Source: Halopseudomonas sp002296055 (lineage in GTDB: Bacteria > Pseudomonadota > Gammaproteobacteria > Pseudomonadales > Pseudomonadaceae). Taken from it: DNA of 64,000 nucleotides. The translations under genes were made by a program, and so were the position numbers. The notes under the pieces are model-generated. The model made no database searches. It was not told the origin of the DNA and was given only the letters and a program-made list of their open reading frames with translations. Below are positions 44,120 to 51,619 of the stretch, in pieces. The stretch's first letter is position 1; each line of letters begins with the position of its first letter. The stretch lies in assembly GCF_050876985.1 (NCBI RefSeq), contig NZ_JBPAPP010000003.1; one strand, written 5' to 3'.

Positions 44120-45211
44120 CTAGCCGAACATCCGGGCCATGGTGATCAGCTTGCGCAAGGTCACATCCGGGCTACGCCGCAGGTTGACCAGCAACGCCTT
44201 AAAGGCGGCACCGTTCATCCGTGGTTTGGTAAAACTTTTAGGCATGCGCTGCCCCCACTGAGCCATCGCGTCGGGGCTAACCGGGTGGTAGCCGGTTGGC
44301 CGCTCGGCGGTGTACAGATCGCCATCGCAGTAGTGCTCATGCTTGTCGCCCCAAGGGTCCTGCCAGTAATCAAAGATCTGGCTGCCAAGGATGTGTCGGC
44401 CCATACCCCAGGCATGCTTCCAGCCGCGCTCGGCCAAGACTCGCTGGCCCATGCCGACCGCATCGGCATCTACCACCTCGTAGGCACTGTGGCTGTAGGC
44501 GGCCATAAAGGTCTGGGCCAGCGCCAGGGTGTGGTGATCGGCTGGCGTATCGCCCAGGTCCAGGCGCATGAAAGCAACCGCTGGCGAACCATCGGGCAGC
44601 AGCTGCACATCACTGGGGATAAAACCGAAATGCTGGGTGTACCAGGCGCAGGTGGCCTGAAAGTCCGCCAGCTCCAGCACGACATGCCCCAGCCGGATGA
44701 CCTCTGCTGGCGCGATGGGCGGACGCTGCGGGCTATTGATGCGCGGCAGTGCGTCTACCGCGTTGAACGATAGCGCCGAGCGGTGGGTCAAGCTGCCAAC
44801 TGACGCCTGCCCACAAATCGCCTCGACCACAAAGCCGGACGGATCTCGTAACGTCAGGTAGTGGCCCGCACCGGGGTGCGGGCTGGCGCTGATGGTGGAC
44901 GCACCAGGCAGCTCTGCCAGGCGATGCAAATCCTCCAGCGAGGCCAACTCAAGCCCAAAACCGATAAAGCGCGCACTGGCACCGTGCTGCACGCGGTACA
45001 GGTAAGGCGCCGGGCCGGTGCCGCGAAAGTAGAGACAATCGGCGGTGCGCTCGGCCAGCAACAGCCCAAAATCGGTCAGAAACGCCTCAGCCTTGTCCAG
45101 GTCGGGGCGCTCGAAAATCAGGTGTGTCAGCGCCTGCGCCTTGACCGTCGGTGCGGGGTGACGGCTCGGCTGGGCGCAGGTCAAGACGACGGAATCGGTC
45201 TGCGTTGTCAT
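44120..45211 (-). CDS. Two-domain VOC protein, extradiol dioxygenase type
   Basis: 363 aa with two vicinal-oxygen-chelate domains (about 28-135 and 172-300). The C-terminal domain keeps the iron-ligand pattern of type I extradiol dioxygenases: His176 (LGHVVLE), His226/227 (ADHHTLA) and Glu292 (KHEHYCDGD). Expected reaction: meta cleavage of a catechol-type ring. ATG at 45209-45211. First gene of the minus-strand operon leading to the FAH protein, synthetase and DUF1302/1329; the promoter overlaps the TTGAAC palindrome at 45291-45312. Confidence 0.88.
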   Translation of the reverse strand: MTTQTDSVVLTCAQPSRHPAPTVKAQALTHLIFERPDLDKAEAFLTDFGLLLAERTADCLYFRGTGPAPYLYRVQHGASARFIGFGLELASLEDLHRLAELPGASTISASPHPGAGHYLTLRDPSGFVVEAICGQASVGSLTHRSALSFNAVDALPRINSPQRPPIAPAEVIRLGHVVLELADFQATCAWYTQHFGFIPSDVQLLPDGSPAVAFMRLDLGDTPADHHTLALAQTFMAAYSHSAYEVVDADAVGMGQRVLAERGWKHAWGMGRHILGSQIFDYWQDPWGDKHEHYCDGDLYTAERPTGYHPVSPDAMAQWGQRMPKSFTKPRMNGAAFKALLVNLRRSPDVTLRKLITMARMFG

Positions 45212-45290
45212 TGTTGTTATCTGCCCTGCTGATGTTCAGGTGTTGGTACGCCGCTCAGGCAAAAGCCGTTGTCGCAGCGTCGATACAACT

Positions 45291-45312
45291 AATTGAACAA
45301 CAGTGTTCAATT
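45291..45312. promoter_or_regulatory. TetR-type operator, site 1
   Basis: Palindrome AATTGAACA-N4-TGTTCAATT, a 9-bp arm version of TTGAAC-N6-GTTCAA, between the divergent dioxygenase and flavin monooxygenase genes. On the minus strand its TTGAAC could serve as the -35 box, with a -10-like TGTATC 17 bases on. Nearly identical sites occur at 47703-47720 and 51504-51523. Confidence 0.75.
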
Positions 45313-45435
45313 TTAGTCAACATCAACCTATACTCGACACCATCGACAAGCCAGTCACTCCCTGCAAGTGGCCTGCCTTGCGAGCGACATCGCACCCTGC
45401 GGCGTCTGCAAAACCGATTTGAGATGGGTCCACAC

Positions 45436-47028
45436 ATGAAGAATAAAAACTCCGCCCCCCTACCCGCCGCCGTGGATGTCCTGCTGGTGGGCAACGGCCC
45501 GGTGGGCGCCGGCATGGCCACCCTGCTCGGCCGACTTGGCGTCAACACCCTGGTAATCGACAAGGTGCATGACGTCCTGCTGATGCCGCGCGCCATCGCG
45601 CTGGACAACGAAGCCCTGCGCATCCTGCAGCAGATGGGCCTGGACGAAGATGCCTTTGAACGCATCGTCATCCCGCAGGTGCGCATGCGTTGCCCGATGC
45701 TGGGCGAGTTCAGCCGCGCCAATACCAGCGGCACATTGGACGGCCACCCCAAACTGGTGACCTTCTATCAGCCTGATCTGGAACACGCCCTGCGCGCGCG
45801 CTACGCCAGCTATGACTGTGTACAAGCTGCAACCGGGCTGGAGCTGGTTGATCTGAAGCAGCACGAAACGGGCGTTCGCGCCCTTATGCGCGACGAGCAC
45901 GGTGTTGAACATCACGTCGCGGCGCGCTTCGTGGTCGGTGCCGATGGCGCTAGCTCACTGGTGCGCAGCCTGATAGGCCAAGACTTCGAGGGCGAGAGCT
46001 ACACTGAGAACTGGCTGATCGTCGACGCGCGTGGGCGCGAGGGCCAGGCCATCGATCACGTCGAATTTCTCTGCGACCACCGCCGTCCGACCCCGCACAT
46101 GCCCGCGCCAGGGGGACGCGAGCGTTGGGAGTTCATGCTGCATGACGGCGAAGATCAGGCGCATATGGAAAGCAGCGAGCAGGTCGCCAGGCTACTCGCG
46201 CCCTGGATTCCCGCGGACCAGTTAGAGATCGAGCGCAAGGCGGTGTACCGCTTTCACGCACGCTGCTGCAGCGCCTTCAGCAAGGGCGATATCTTTCTGA
46301 TTGGCGATGCCGCGCACATTACCCCACCCTTCGTTGGCCAAGGACTGGTCGCCGGCCTCCGCGACGCCGCCAACCTGGCCTGGAAGCTCGCCTGGGTACT
46401 ACAGGGGCGCGCCGCACGGAGCATCTTAGACAGCTACGATCAGGAGCGTCGCCCGCATGCCAACGAGATGATCAACCTGGCCAAGTTCATGGGCAAACTG
46501 GTAATGCCACGCAATGCACCGGCGGCCTTCCTCTCGCATGGCATGATGAAGCTGATGCGCACCATTCCGGCGGCCCGGCGGCGCTTCGAGGAAATGGAAA
46601 TCAAGCCCAAGAACGTTTTCAAGCAGGGCCTGTTCACTCCAACGAAGACACGGAGCCAGCTAACCTGTGGCGGGTTGTTTCCACAAACCAGCGTGCGCCT
46701 GGCAGACGGCCGGGTAACGCTCAGCGACAGCCTGCTGGATGATCAGTTGACACTGATTGGCTTTCAGAGCGACCCCACCCGCCGATTGGGGCCCGGCTTG
46801 CGCCGTCGCTGGGAGCAACAAGGAGGCAGCTTTCTGCAACTGGGTCATCGGGCCATCGGCAGCGACTCAGGGCCAAACGCCGTAGAGTGTCCGCATGACC
46901 TGCTGGCAAAGGCACCAGAGGGAATGCTGTGTGTGGTGCGCCCGGACCGCATCATCATGGCCTGCGCCGAGGACGGCGACGCCAATCGCCTGCTCAGCGA
47001 GTGCCTGCGCCAGCTCAGCGGCGACTAA
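45436..47028 (+). CDS. FAD-dependent aromatic hydroxylase (MhpA-like)
   Basis: 530-aa class A flavoprotein monooxygenase. Dinucleotide-binding VLLVGNGPVGAGMATLLG, the DG motif FVVGADGASSLVRSLIG and the GD motif IFLIGDAAHITPPFVGQG are intact, with the family's GLRDAANLAWKLAWVL afterwards. Relatives hydroxylate phenolic acids ortho to the OH to give catechols, the substrate type of the divergently encoded extradiol dioxygenase. I choose ATG 45436 (MKNKNSAPL); ATG 45424 is an alternative. Neither has a strong ribosome-binding site. Convergent with the TetR gene. Confidence 0.9.
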   Translation: MKNKNSAPLPAAVDVLLVGNGPVGAGMATLLGRLGVNTLVIDKVHDVLLMPRAIALDNEALRILQQMGLDEDAFERIVIPQVRMRCPMLGEFSRANTSGTLDGHPKLVTFYQPDLEHALRARYASYDCVQAATGLELVDLKQHETGVRALMRDEHGVEHHVAARFVVGADGASSLVRSLIGQDFEGESYTENWLIVDARGREGQAIDHVEFLCDHRRPTPHMPAPGGRERWEFMLHDGEDQAHMESSEQVARLLAPWIPADQLEIERKAVYRFHARCCSAFSKGDIFLIGDAAHITPPFVGQGLVAGLRDAANLAWKLAWVLQGRAARSILDSYDQERRPHANEMINLAKFMGKLVMPRNAPAAFLSHGMMKLMRTIPAARRRFEEMEIKPKNVFKQGLFTPTKTRSQLTCGGLFPQTSVRLADGRVTLSDSLLDDQLTLIGFQSDPTRRLGPGLRRRWEQQGGSFLQLGHRAIGSDSGPNAVECPHDLLAKAPEGMLCVVRPDRIIMACAEDGDANRLLSECLRQLSGD

Positions 47029-47033
47029 CCACT

Positions 47034-47062
47034 ACCGGCCTGCCGCCGCCAGCGCGGCCGGT
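47034..47062. terminator. Hairpin between convergent genes
   Basis: ACCGGCC/GGCCGGT 7-bp stem with a 15-nt loop between the flavin monooxygenase and TetR stop codons. No U-run on either side, so termination efficiency is doubtful. Confidence 0.35.
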
Positions 47063-47667
47063 CAGGGGGCTTCCACCAACCCCGGTAGCTCATCGCGGGC
47101 CAGCCGCTGAGCCTCCGACGCGGCGATACCCACCGCACGCAGCAACATCTCCGCCACGTCGCTGCCAGCGTCACGCCAAGTTTTGCGCCCTTCCTGCACC
47201 AGAATCATGGCGGTCAGCACACCACCGGCGATCAGCGCCAGCACGGAGGTAATCTGCTCCGGCTCTATCTGGTAGGCACCGCGCTGCATACCGTCCTCCA
47301 GGTCCGCCAACGGCTGCCCCGACCACATGCTGCGCAGCGCCTCGGAGCTAAAGCCGTAGCGCACCAGAAAACGCCCCCAACTGGGCTCGTCATGGGCACG
47401 GCGGATATAGAAGCGGATGCCGGTCGCCAGCCGCTGAGCAGGCTCGACGTCATCAGGCAGGCTCAGCGCTACCCGCACGATCATTTCCTCGCTCAGCTCC
47501 TTGGCGACCTTTTCGAACAGCGATTCGATGCTATCGAGGTTGTTGTAAATGGTGCCTCTGGCCACGCCGGCGGCTTCGGCCAGGGCACTCACATTAACTT
47601 CGCCAATGCCTCTTTCGGCAAATAACTTGAGGGCGGCCTCATGGATGCGTCGCTGTGCTGCTGTCAT
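47062..47667 (-). CDS. TetR family transcriptional regulator
   Basis: 201 aa. N-terminal helix-turn-helix AALKLFAERGIGEVNVSALA, then AEAAGVARGTIYNNLDSIES; divergent ligand-binding C domain (FYIRRAHDEPSWGRFLVRYG). ATG at 47665-47667. A TTGAAC-N6-GTTCAA palindrome lies directly upstream, and the same palindrome occurs in the two divergent control regions of the neighbouring catabolic genes. This makes an autoregulated local repressor the best reading (inference from site distribution). Confidence 0.92.
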   Translation of the reverse strand: MTAAQRRIHEAALKLFAERGIGEVNVSALAEAAGVARGTIYNNLDSIESLFEKVAKELSEEMIVRVALSLPDDVEPAQRLATGIRFYIRRAHDEPSWGRFLVRYGFSSEALRSMWSGQPLADLEDGMQRGAYQIEPEQITSVLALIAGGVLTAMILVQEGRKTWRDAGSDVAEMLLRAVGIAASEAQRLARDELPGLVEAP

Positions 47668-47702
47668 GGAGTCTATGCTTGCCTTGATTGAAGTGAGCGA
47701 AA

Positions 47703-47730
47703 TTGAACACTAACGTTCAAATTAGTTCAA
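47703..47730. promoter_or_regulatory. TetR-type operator, site 2, with an extra half-site
   Basis: TTGAAC-ACTAAC-GTTCAA at 47703-47720 plus one more GTTCAA at 47725-47730, directly upstream of the TetR gene. On the minus strand TTGAAC (47730-47725), 17 bases and TTCAAT form a plausible promoter that the site would cover, fitting autorepression. Confidence 0.75.
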
Positions 47731-47808
47731 GATTTGGTTTCGACTCCTGCAGGGTAGCCCGCATAACCGGTTAGTAGACAGCCCGATACTCAACCGCACC
47801 ACACGTTC

Positions 47809-49050
47809 TCAGGCACGCCGGTCCGCCGCCACAATCCAGCGCCGGTAATACTCGGACTGACGCTTGAGCTTCAACTGACTGGCCACCAGCGCCAGAAAAG
47901 GCGAGCCCTTCACCTTGATTGGCTTGCCTTGGCTGAGCCGGACCAGTTGCTTCTTGATGATCGCCTGGGTGGCTACCGAGGCTAAGGTGCGGTTCTTCCA
48001 GTTCACCCGAACCGGCTCCACTGCAAGCTTTTCACCGCTGCGCCAGCGCTTGGGCAAGTCGGGCTGCAACGCCAGCGCCGTGGCCATGCCGACCATAGCG
48101 ATGCCGCTATCGAGCACCTGCTGCGCCACCTGCGGTCGCCGTACCCCACCCGTCACCATCAGCGGCATGCGTGCGACCCGCTGTACCTGCTCGGCAAAGG
48201 TCAAAAAGTAGGCTTCACGCGCCATAGTAGAGCCATCGCGAGACTGACCCTGCATCGCGGGGCTCTCGTAGCTGCCGCCAGACAACTCGATCAGATCAAG
48301 CGCCCGCTCGTTAAGCATCAGCACCACCGCAATGGCGTCATCAATTACAAAGCCGCCGCGCTGAAAATCCGCTGAATTGAGTTTGACCGCCACACAGAAC
48401 TGCGGTGACACCGCCGCGCGCACGGCATCCACTGTACGTAGCAGAATGCGCGCGCGGTTTTCCAGCGCGCCGCCCCATTGATCGGTGCGCTTGTTGGTCA
48501 ACGGTGAGAGGAATTGACTGAACAGGTAACCATGGGCCGCGTGAATCTGCACCCCGGTAAATCCTGCCTGTTCGGCCAGTCTGGCTGCGTTGACATAGCG
48601 CTGGATCACCCCTTCGATCTCGGCTTCAGTGAGCGCTTGCGGCACCGCAAACAGCTTTTCCATGCCGGGAATCGCCACCGGCACCGCCGAGGGCCCGCGC
48701 GCCGGCTGGCCCAGTGCAGCCATCATCTGGCGCCCCGGGTGGTTGATCTGCATCCACACCTGCGCGCCCTGACTGCGGCAAGCCGCAGCCCAGGCGCGGA
48801 ACGCAGGCAACTGACGGTCATCTTCCAGCACCACCGCCCCAGGCCCGGTTAGTGCGTGGCGATCCACCATCACGTTACCGGTAATAATCAGCCCCACGCC
48901 GCCCTCGGCCCAGGAGCCATAAAGCGTGCGCAGCGCACTGCCAGGCTGGTGTTCGCTGTCCGCCAGATTCTCTTCAGTTGCAGCCTTGGCCAGGCGGTTG
49001 GGAATCTGCTGGCCGTTGGGCAGAGTGAGCGGTTGGAACAGGTCGGTCAT
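47809..49050 (-). CDS. NADH:flavin oxidoreductase (old yellow enzyme family)
   Basis: 413-aa FMN TIM barrel. N-terminal LFQPLTLPNGQQIPNRL, the FMN/substrate motif GVQIHAAHGYLFSQFLSP with the following NKRTDQWGG, and MVTGGVRRP in the phosphate-binding part. It lacks the FeS/FAD extension of 2,4-dienoyl-CoA reductases (which are ~670 aa), so it is a simple ene-reductase type. ATG at 49048-49050, 3 bases after the upstream amidohydrolase stop; third gene of the amidohydrolase operon. Role: reduction of a C=C bond in a pathway intermediate (inference). Confidence 0.92.
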   Translation of the reverse strand: MTDLFQPLTLPNGQQIPNRLAKAATEENLADSEHQPGSALRTLYGSWAEGGVGLIITGNVMVDRHALTGPGAVVLEDDRQLPAFRAWAAACRSQGAQVWMQINHPGRQMMAALGQPARGPSAVPVAIPGMEKLFAVPQALTEAEIEGVIQRYVNAARLAEQAGFTGVQIHAAHGYLFSQFLSPLTNKRTDQWGGALENRARILLRTVDAVRAAVSPQFCVAVKLNSADFQRGGFVIDDAIAVVLMLNERALDLIELSGGSYESPAMQGQSRDGSTMAREAYFLTFAEQVQRVARMPLMVTGGVRRPQVAQQVLDSGIAMVGMATALALQPDLPKRWRSGEKLAVEPVRVNWKNRTLASVATQAIIKKQLVRLSQGKPIKVKGSPFLALVASQLKLKRQSEYYRRWIVAADRRA

Positions 49051-49053
49051 GGG

Positions 49054-50238
49054 TCAATCCTTCATGCGCTGCATCAGCGCAGCAAGCGGTTGGGCAGCGG
49101 CGCGCTTCAGCCGCTGCAGGGAGGTTTCAGAGGTAAACACCGGCGCCGGCACAACCGCCTCACCAGGCTGCGCAAAACGCGGAAACAGGCTCAGCGCGTG
49201 GCCGCGCCGAATACCGGCCAGCTCCGCCGCCGACCAGATGCCCGCCTGCTGCGCCTGCGCCAGTGGTGGCGCAGGCTGATCAGCACGGGCATACAGCACG
49301 CGGCTTGGCTCCACCAGTTCGCCCAGCACCGCCAGCGCCGGTAGAGCCAAACTGGAGGTGGCAAAGTAAAAGCGTCGCAGGTAGGTCATCACTCCCTGGG
49401 GTGCCAGCTCGGAGAAGCCGGGCATGGCGTTGGCCAGTGACACCCGCCAGGCGGCGTAGGGCAAAAAGCCGCCGCCCTCGGCCAGAACCCAGCGGATCGC
49501 CGGGTAACGCTCCATGCTGCCAGACAGCACCAGATTGACCGCTGCCCGGGTCAGATCGCAGGCCTGTTCAACGGCAAAACCTGGCACATCCAGCTGCAAC
49601 TCTGCGCTCGTTGGATGCAGGTTGGGCAGGACCAACACCCGCGCCTCGCGGCGATTCAGTTCCGCCAGCAGCGGATCAAACTCGCTATCCCCCAGAAAGC
49701 GCCCGTCCACACTGGCCATCAGCGCAACGCCATCGGCCCCCAGCTGATCCAGCGCCCGTGCGGCTTCAGCGACACCCTCATCGACATCCGGCAGCGGCAA
49801 GGCCGCCAGCCAGCCCAGTTGCTGCGGTTGCTGCGCAGCGAAAGCAGCCAACTGATCGTTGCAGTCACGCGCGAGCTGCGCCGCGCCCTTGCCGTCGCCG
49901 AGCCAGACACCCGGCGCCGGCAGCGACAGCAAGGCGCAGCCACTGCCCTGCGCACCCAACGCCAACAGCGCCTGCCCAGCAGAGTCGACCGCCAGGGTGC
50001 GGCCGGCAAAGTGGTCGATTCCACGCGCCTGCAACGCAGCGGCATAAGCCGCCGGAATAACCTGCCGGTGCACATCAAAGTACCCGGCCAATGTCGACGA
50101 AGCCGCGGCGCCAGACGCGCCGTTTCGTAGCTCAGCCACCGTCAACCCAGGCTCTATGTCCGATGCAAAAACACCACGGCTCAGCATAGAGGCGCCCATC
50201 AGCAGGCCCATGCCTGTAACAAATTCTCTGCGTTTCAT
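49054..50238 (-). CDS. Exported amidohydrolase-like protein with degraded metal site
   Basis: 394 aa, homologous along its length to the next gene upstream (ACMSD-like amidohydrolase), but with an added export signal (MKRREFVTGMGLLMGASMLS, twin-arginine-like RRxF) and lost metal ligands. Where the paralogue has DVHHH, VFVHPN, LAHGGG and FGSDFP, this protein has DVHRQ, VLVLPN, LAEGGG and YARADQP. The fold residues around them (for example EFDPLLAELNRREA and YLRRFYF) are kept. It is probably not a normal metal hydrolase; a binding or structural role is possible. ATG at 50236-50238, 8 bases from its paralogue. Confidence 0.85.
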   Translation of the reverse strand: MKRREFVTGMGLLMGASMLSRGVFASDIEPGLTVAELRNGASGAAASSTLAGYFDVHRQVIPAAYAAALQARGIDHFAGRTLAVDSAGQALLALGAQGSGCALLSLPAPGVWLGDGKGAAQLARDCNDQLAAFAAQQPQQLGWLAALPLPDVDEGVAEAARALDQLGADGVALMASVDGRFLGDSEFDPLLAELNRREARVLVLPNLHPTSAELQLDVPGFAVEQACDLTRAAVNLVLSGSMERYPAIRWVLAEGGGFLPYAAWRVSLANAMPGFSELAPQGVMTYLRRFYFATSSLALPALAVLGELVEPSRVLYARADQPAPPLAQAQQAGIWSAAELAGIRRGHALSLFPRFAQPGEAVVPAPVFTSETSLQRLKRAAAQPLAALMQRMKD

Positions 50239-50246
50239 GACGACCC

Positions 50247-51320
50247 TCAGCGGCTGCGTACGCCGTCGACCAGCGACGCGACGGGTTTGGACAAACTGCG
50301 CTTGAGACGCAGGGCGAAGGGCTCGTCTACGACGATGGGCTCGGCAACCGATTGCTCGTCGGCTTGGCGCAGCGCCGGCCACAAGCCAATGGCGTTGCCG
50401 CGATAAATGGCATAACGCTGGCTCTCATCCCACAACGGGCTGTCGTCCAACGTCTGACGCTGCAACGCCGTCAGCGGCGCCGGTGCAAAGGGAAAGTCCG
50501 AGCCAAACAGAATCTGTGTCTGCGGTACCAGATGCTTCAGCGCCACTTGCGAGTAACGCGACGGCGACAGCGCCGTGTCGTAATAGAAGCCGCGCAGATA
50601 GCTGTCGACACTGTCGAGCCCCTGCGCCTGGTAGTGCGGGGTCTGCTCCAGCGCTTGCAGGCGGCCGCTGATGGCCGGCAGAAAGCCGCCACCGTGGGCC
50701 AGAATCCAGCGAATGCGTGGGTAGCGCTGCAGGGTGCCGTTAAAGATCAGGTTGACCGCAGCGCGGGTGGTGTCACAGAGAAACTCGACCAGAAAGCCTG
50801 GCAGCGGCGAGCCTAGCTCCTCGCTGGTCTTGTGCAGGTTGGGATGCACAAACACCACCGCCGCGCGGCGATTCAGCTCGGCCATCAGCTCATCCAGCGA
50901 CGGGTCACCGAGAAACACTCCGTCGTTGCTACCAAACACCACCACGCCCTCGGCACCCAGCACGTCGAGCGCGTAAATGGCCTCGGCACAGGATGCCTCG
51001 GTGAACGGCAGCGGCAGCAGCGCAAAACTGCCGAAACGCGTTGGCTGCTGCTGGCGTAGCTCAGCGGCGTACTCGTTGCACTGACGCGCCAGGGTCGCCG
51101 CCTGCTGTACGCCGCCGCCCAGATGCGCGCCGGGCGTGGTCAGCGAGGTCACGGCGTACTGGATGCCATTGATGTCCATCACCTCCAGCGCCTGCTCAAC
51201 CGACCACTTCGGCAACGGCATGCCGGCGTGCAGATCCAGTCCGTGCTGACGCAGCGCCTCAGCGTAAAGCGGCGGAATAATGTGGTGGTGGACGTCGATC
51301 AGTCCCTGCTTGATGGTCAT
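50247..51320 (-). CDS. ACMSD-like amidohydrolase (decarboxylase/hydrolase)
   Basis: 357 aa, amidohydrolase_2 family (aminocarboxymuconate-semialdehyde decarboxylase type). Metal and catalytic residues look complete: DVHHHIIPP (HxH), VVFVHPNLHK, WILAHGGGFLP and ILFGSDFPFAP. Family members decarboxylate aromatic acids or meta-cleavage products, and some hydrolyse C-C bonds of ring-cleavage products. ATG at 51318-51320 with GAGGA 8 bases upstream; the open frame further upstream is not supported. First gene of a tight operon with the degraded paralogue and the ene-reductase; no signal peptide. Confidence 0.9.
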   Translation of the reverse strand: MTIKQGLIDVHHHIIPPLYAEALRQHGLDLHAGMPLPKWSVEQALEVMDINGIQYAVTSLTTPGAHLGGGVQQAATLARQCNEYAAELRQQQPTRFGSFALLPLPFTEASCAEAIYALDVLGAEGVVVFGSNDGVFLGDPSLDELMAELNRRAAVVFVHPNLHKTSEELGSPLPGFLVEFLCDTTRAAVNLIFNGTLQRYPRIRWILAHGGGFLPAISGRLQALEQTPHYQAQGLDSVDSYLRGFYYDTALSPSRYSQVALKHLVPQTQILFGSDFPFAPAPLTALQRQTLDDSPLWDESQRYAIYRGNAIGLWPALRQADEQSVAEPIVVDEPFALRLKRSLSKPVASLVDGVRSR

Positions 51321-51503
51321 CAACAGTTCCTCTGCGGGTCCGGCTGGCTGGCCGGTAGCGGCCACACGGCCGCAGCCGCAAAGCTGAACGATGGGTGGGC
51401 ATATACACGCATGACACCTTCCTCTGCTTATACCTGTTGTTGTTTTTGCAGGCGCGGCGCGCCCGTGAGCGGATCTCTTCAGCCTATCCACTTTTACAAT
51501 TTT

Positions 51504-51523
51504 TTTGAACACAATTGTTCAAA
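51504..51523. promoter_or_regulatory. TetR-type operator, site 3
   Basis: TTTGAACA-N4-TGTTCAAA, again containing TTGAAC-N6-GTTCAA, between the divergent amidohydrolase operon and the alpha/beta-hydrolase gene. TTGAAC on the minus strand could be the -35 box, with TTGTAA 17 bases on. A single TTGAAC half-site also lies at 51613-51618, just before the hydrolase start codon. Confidence 0.75.
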
Positions 51524-51619
51524 TATAAATTTTTAGTCTAAATTCTATCGGCCGCTGGTATCTCAGCGGCGCAACGGCGCCAGCAGGACAGGGCGCTCCA
51601 CCCAACAGAGGATTGAACA

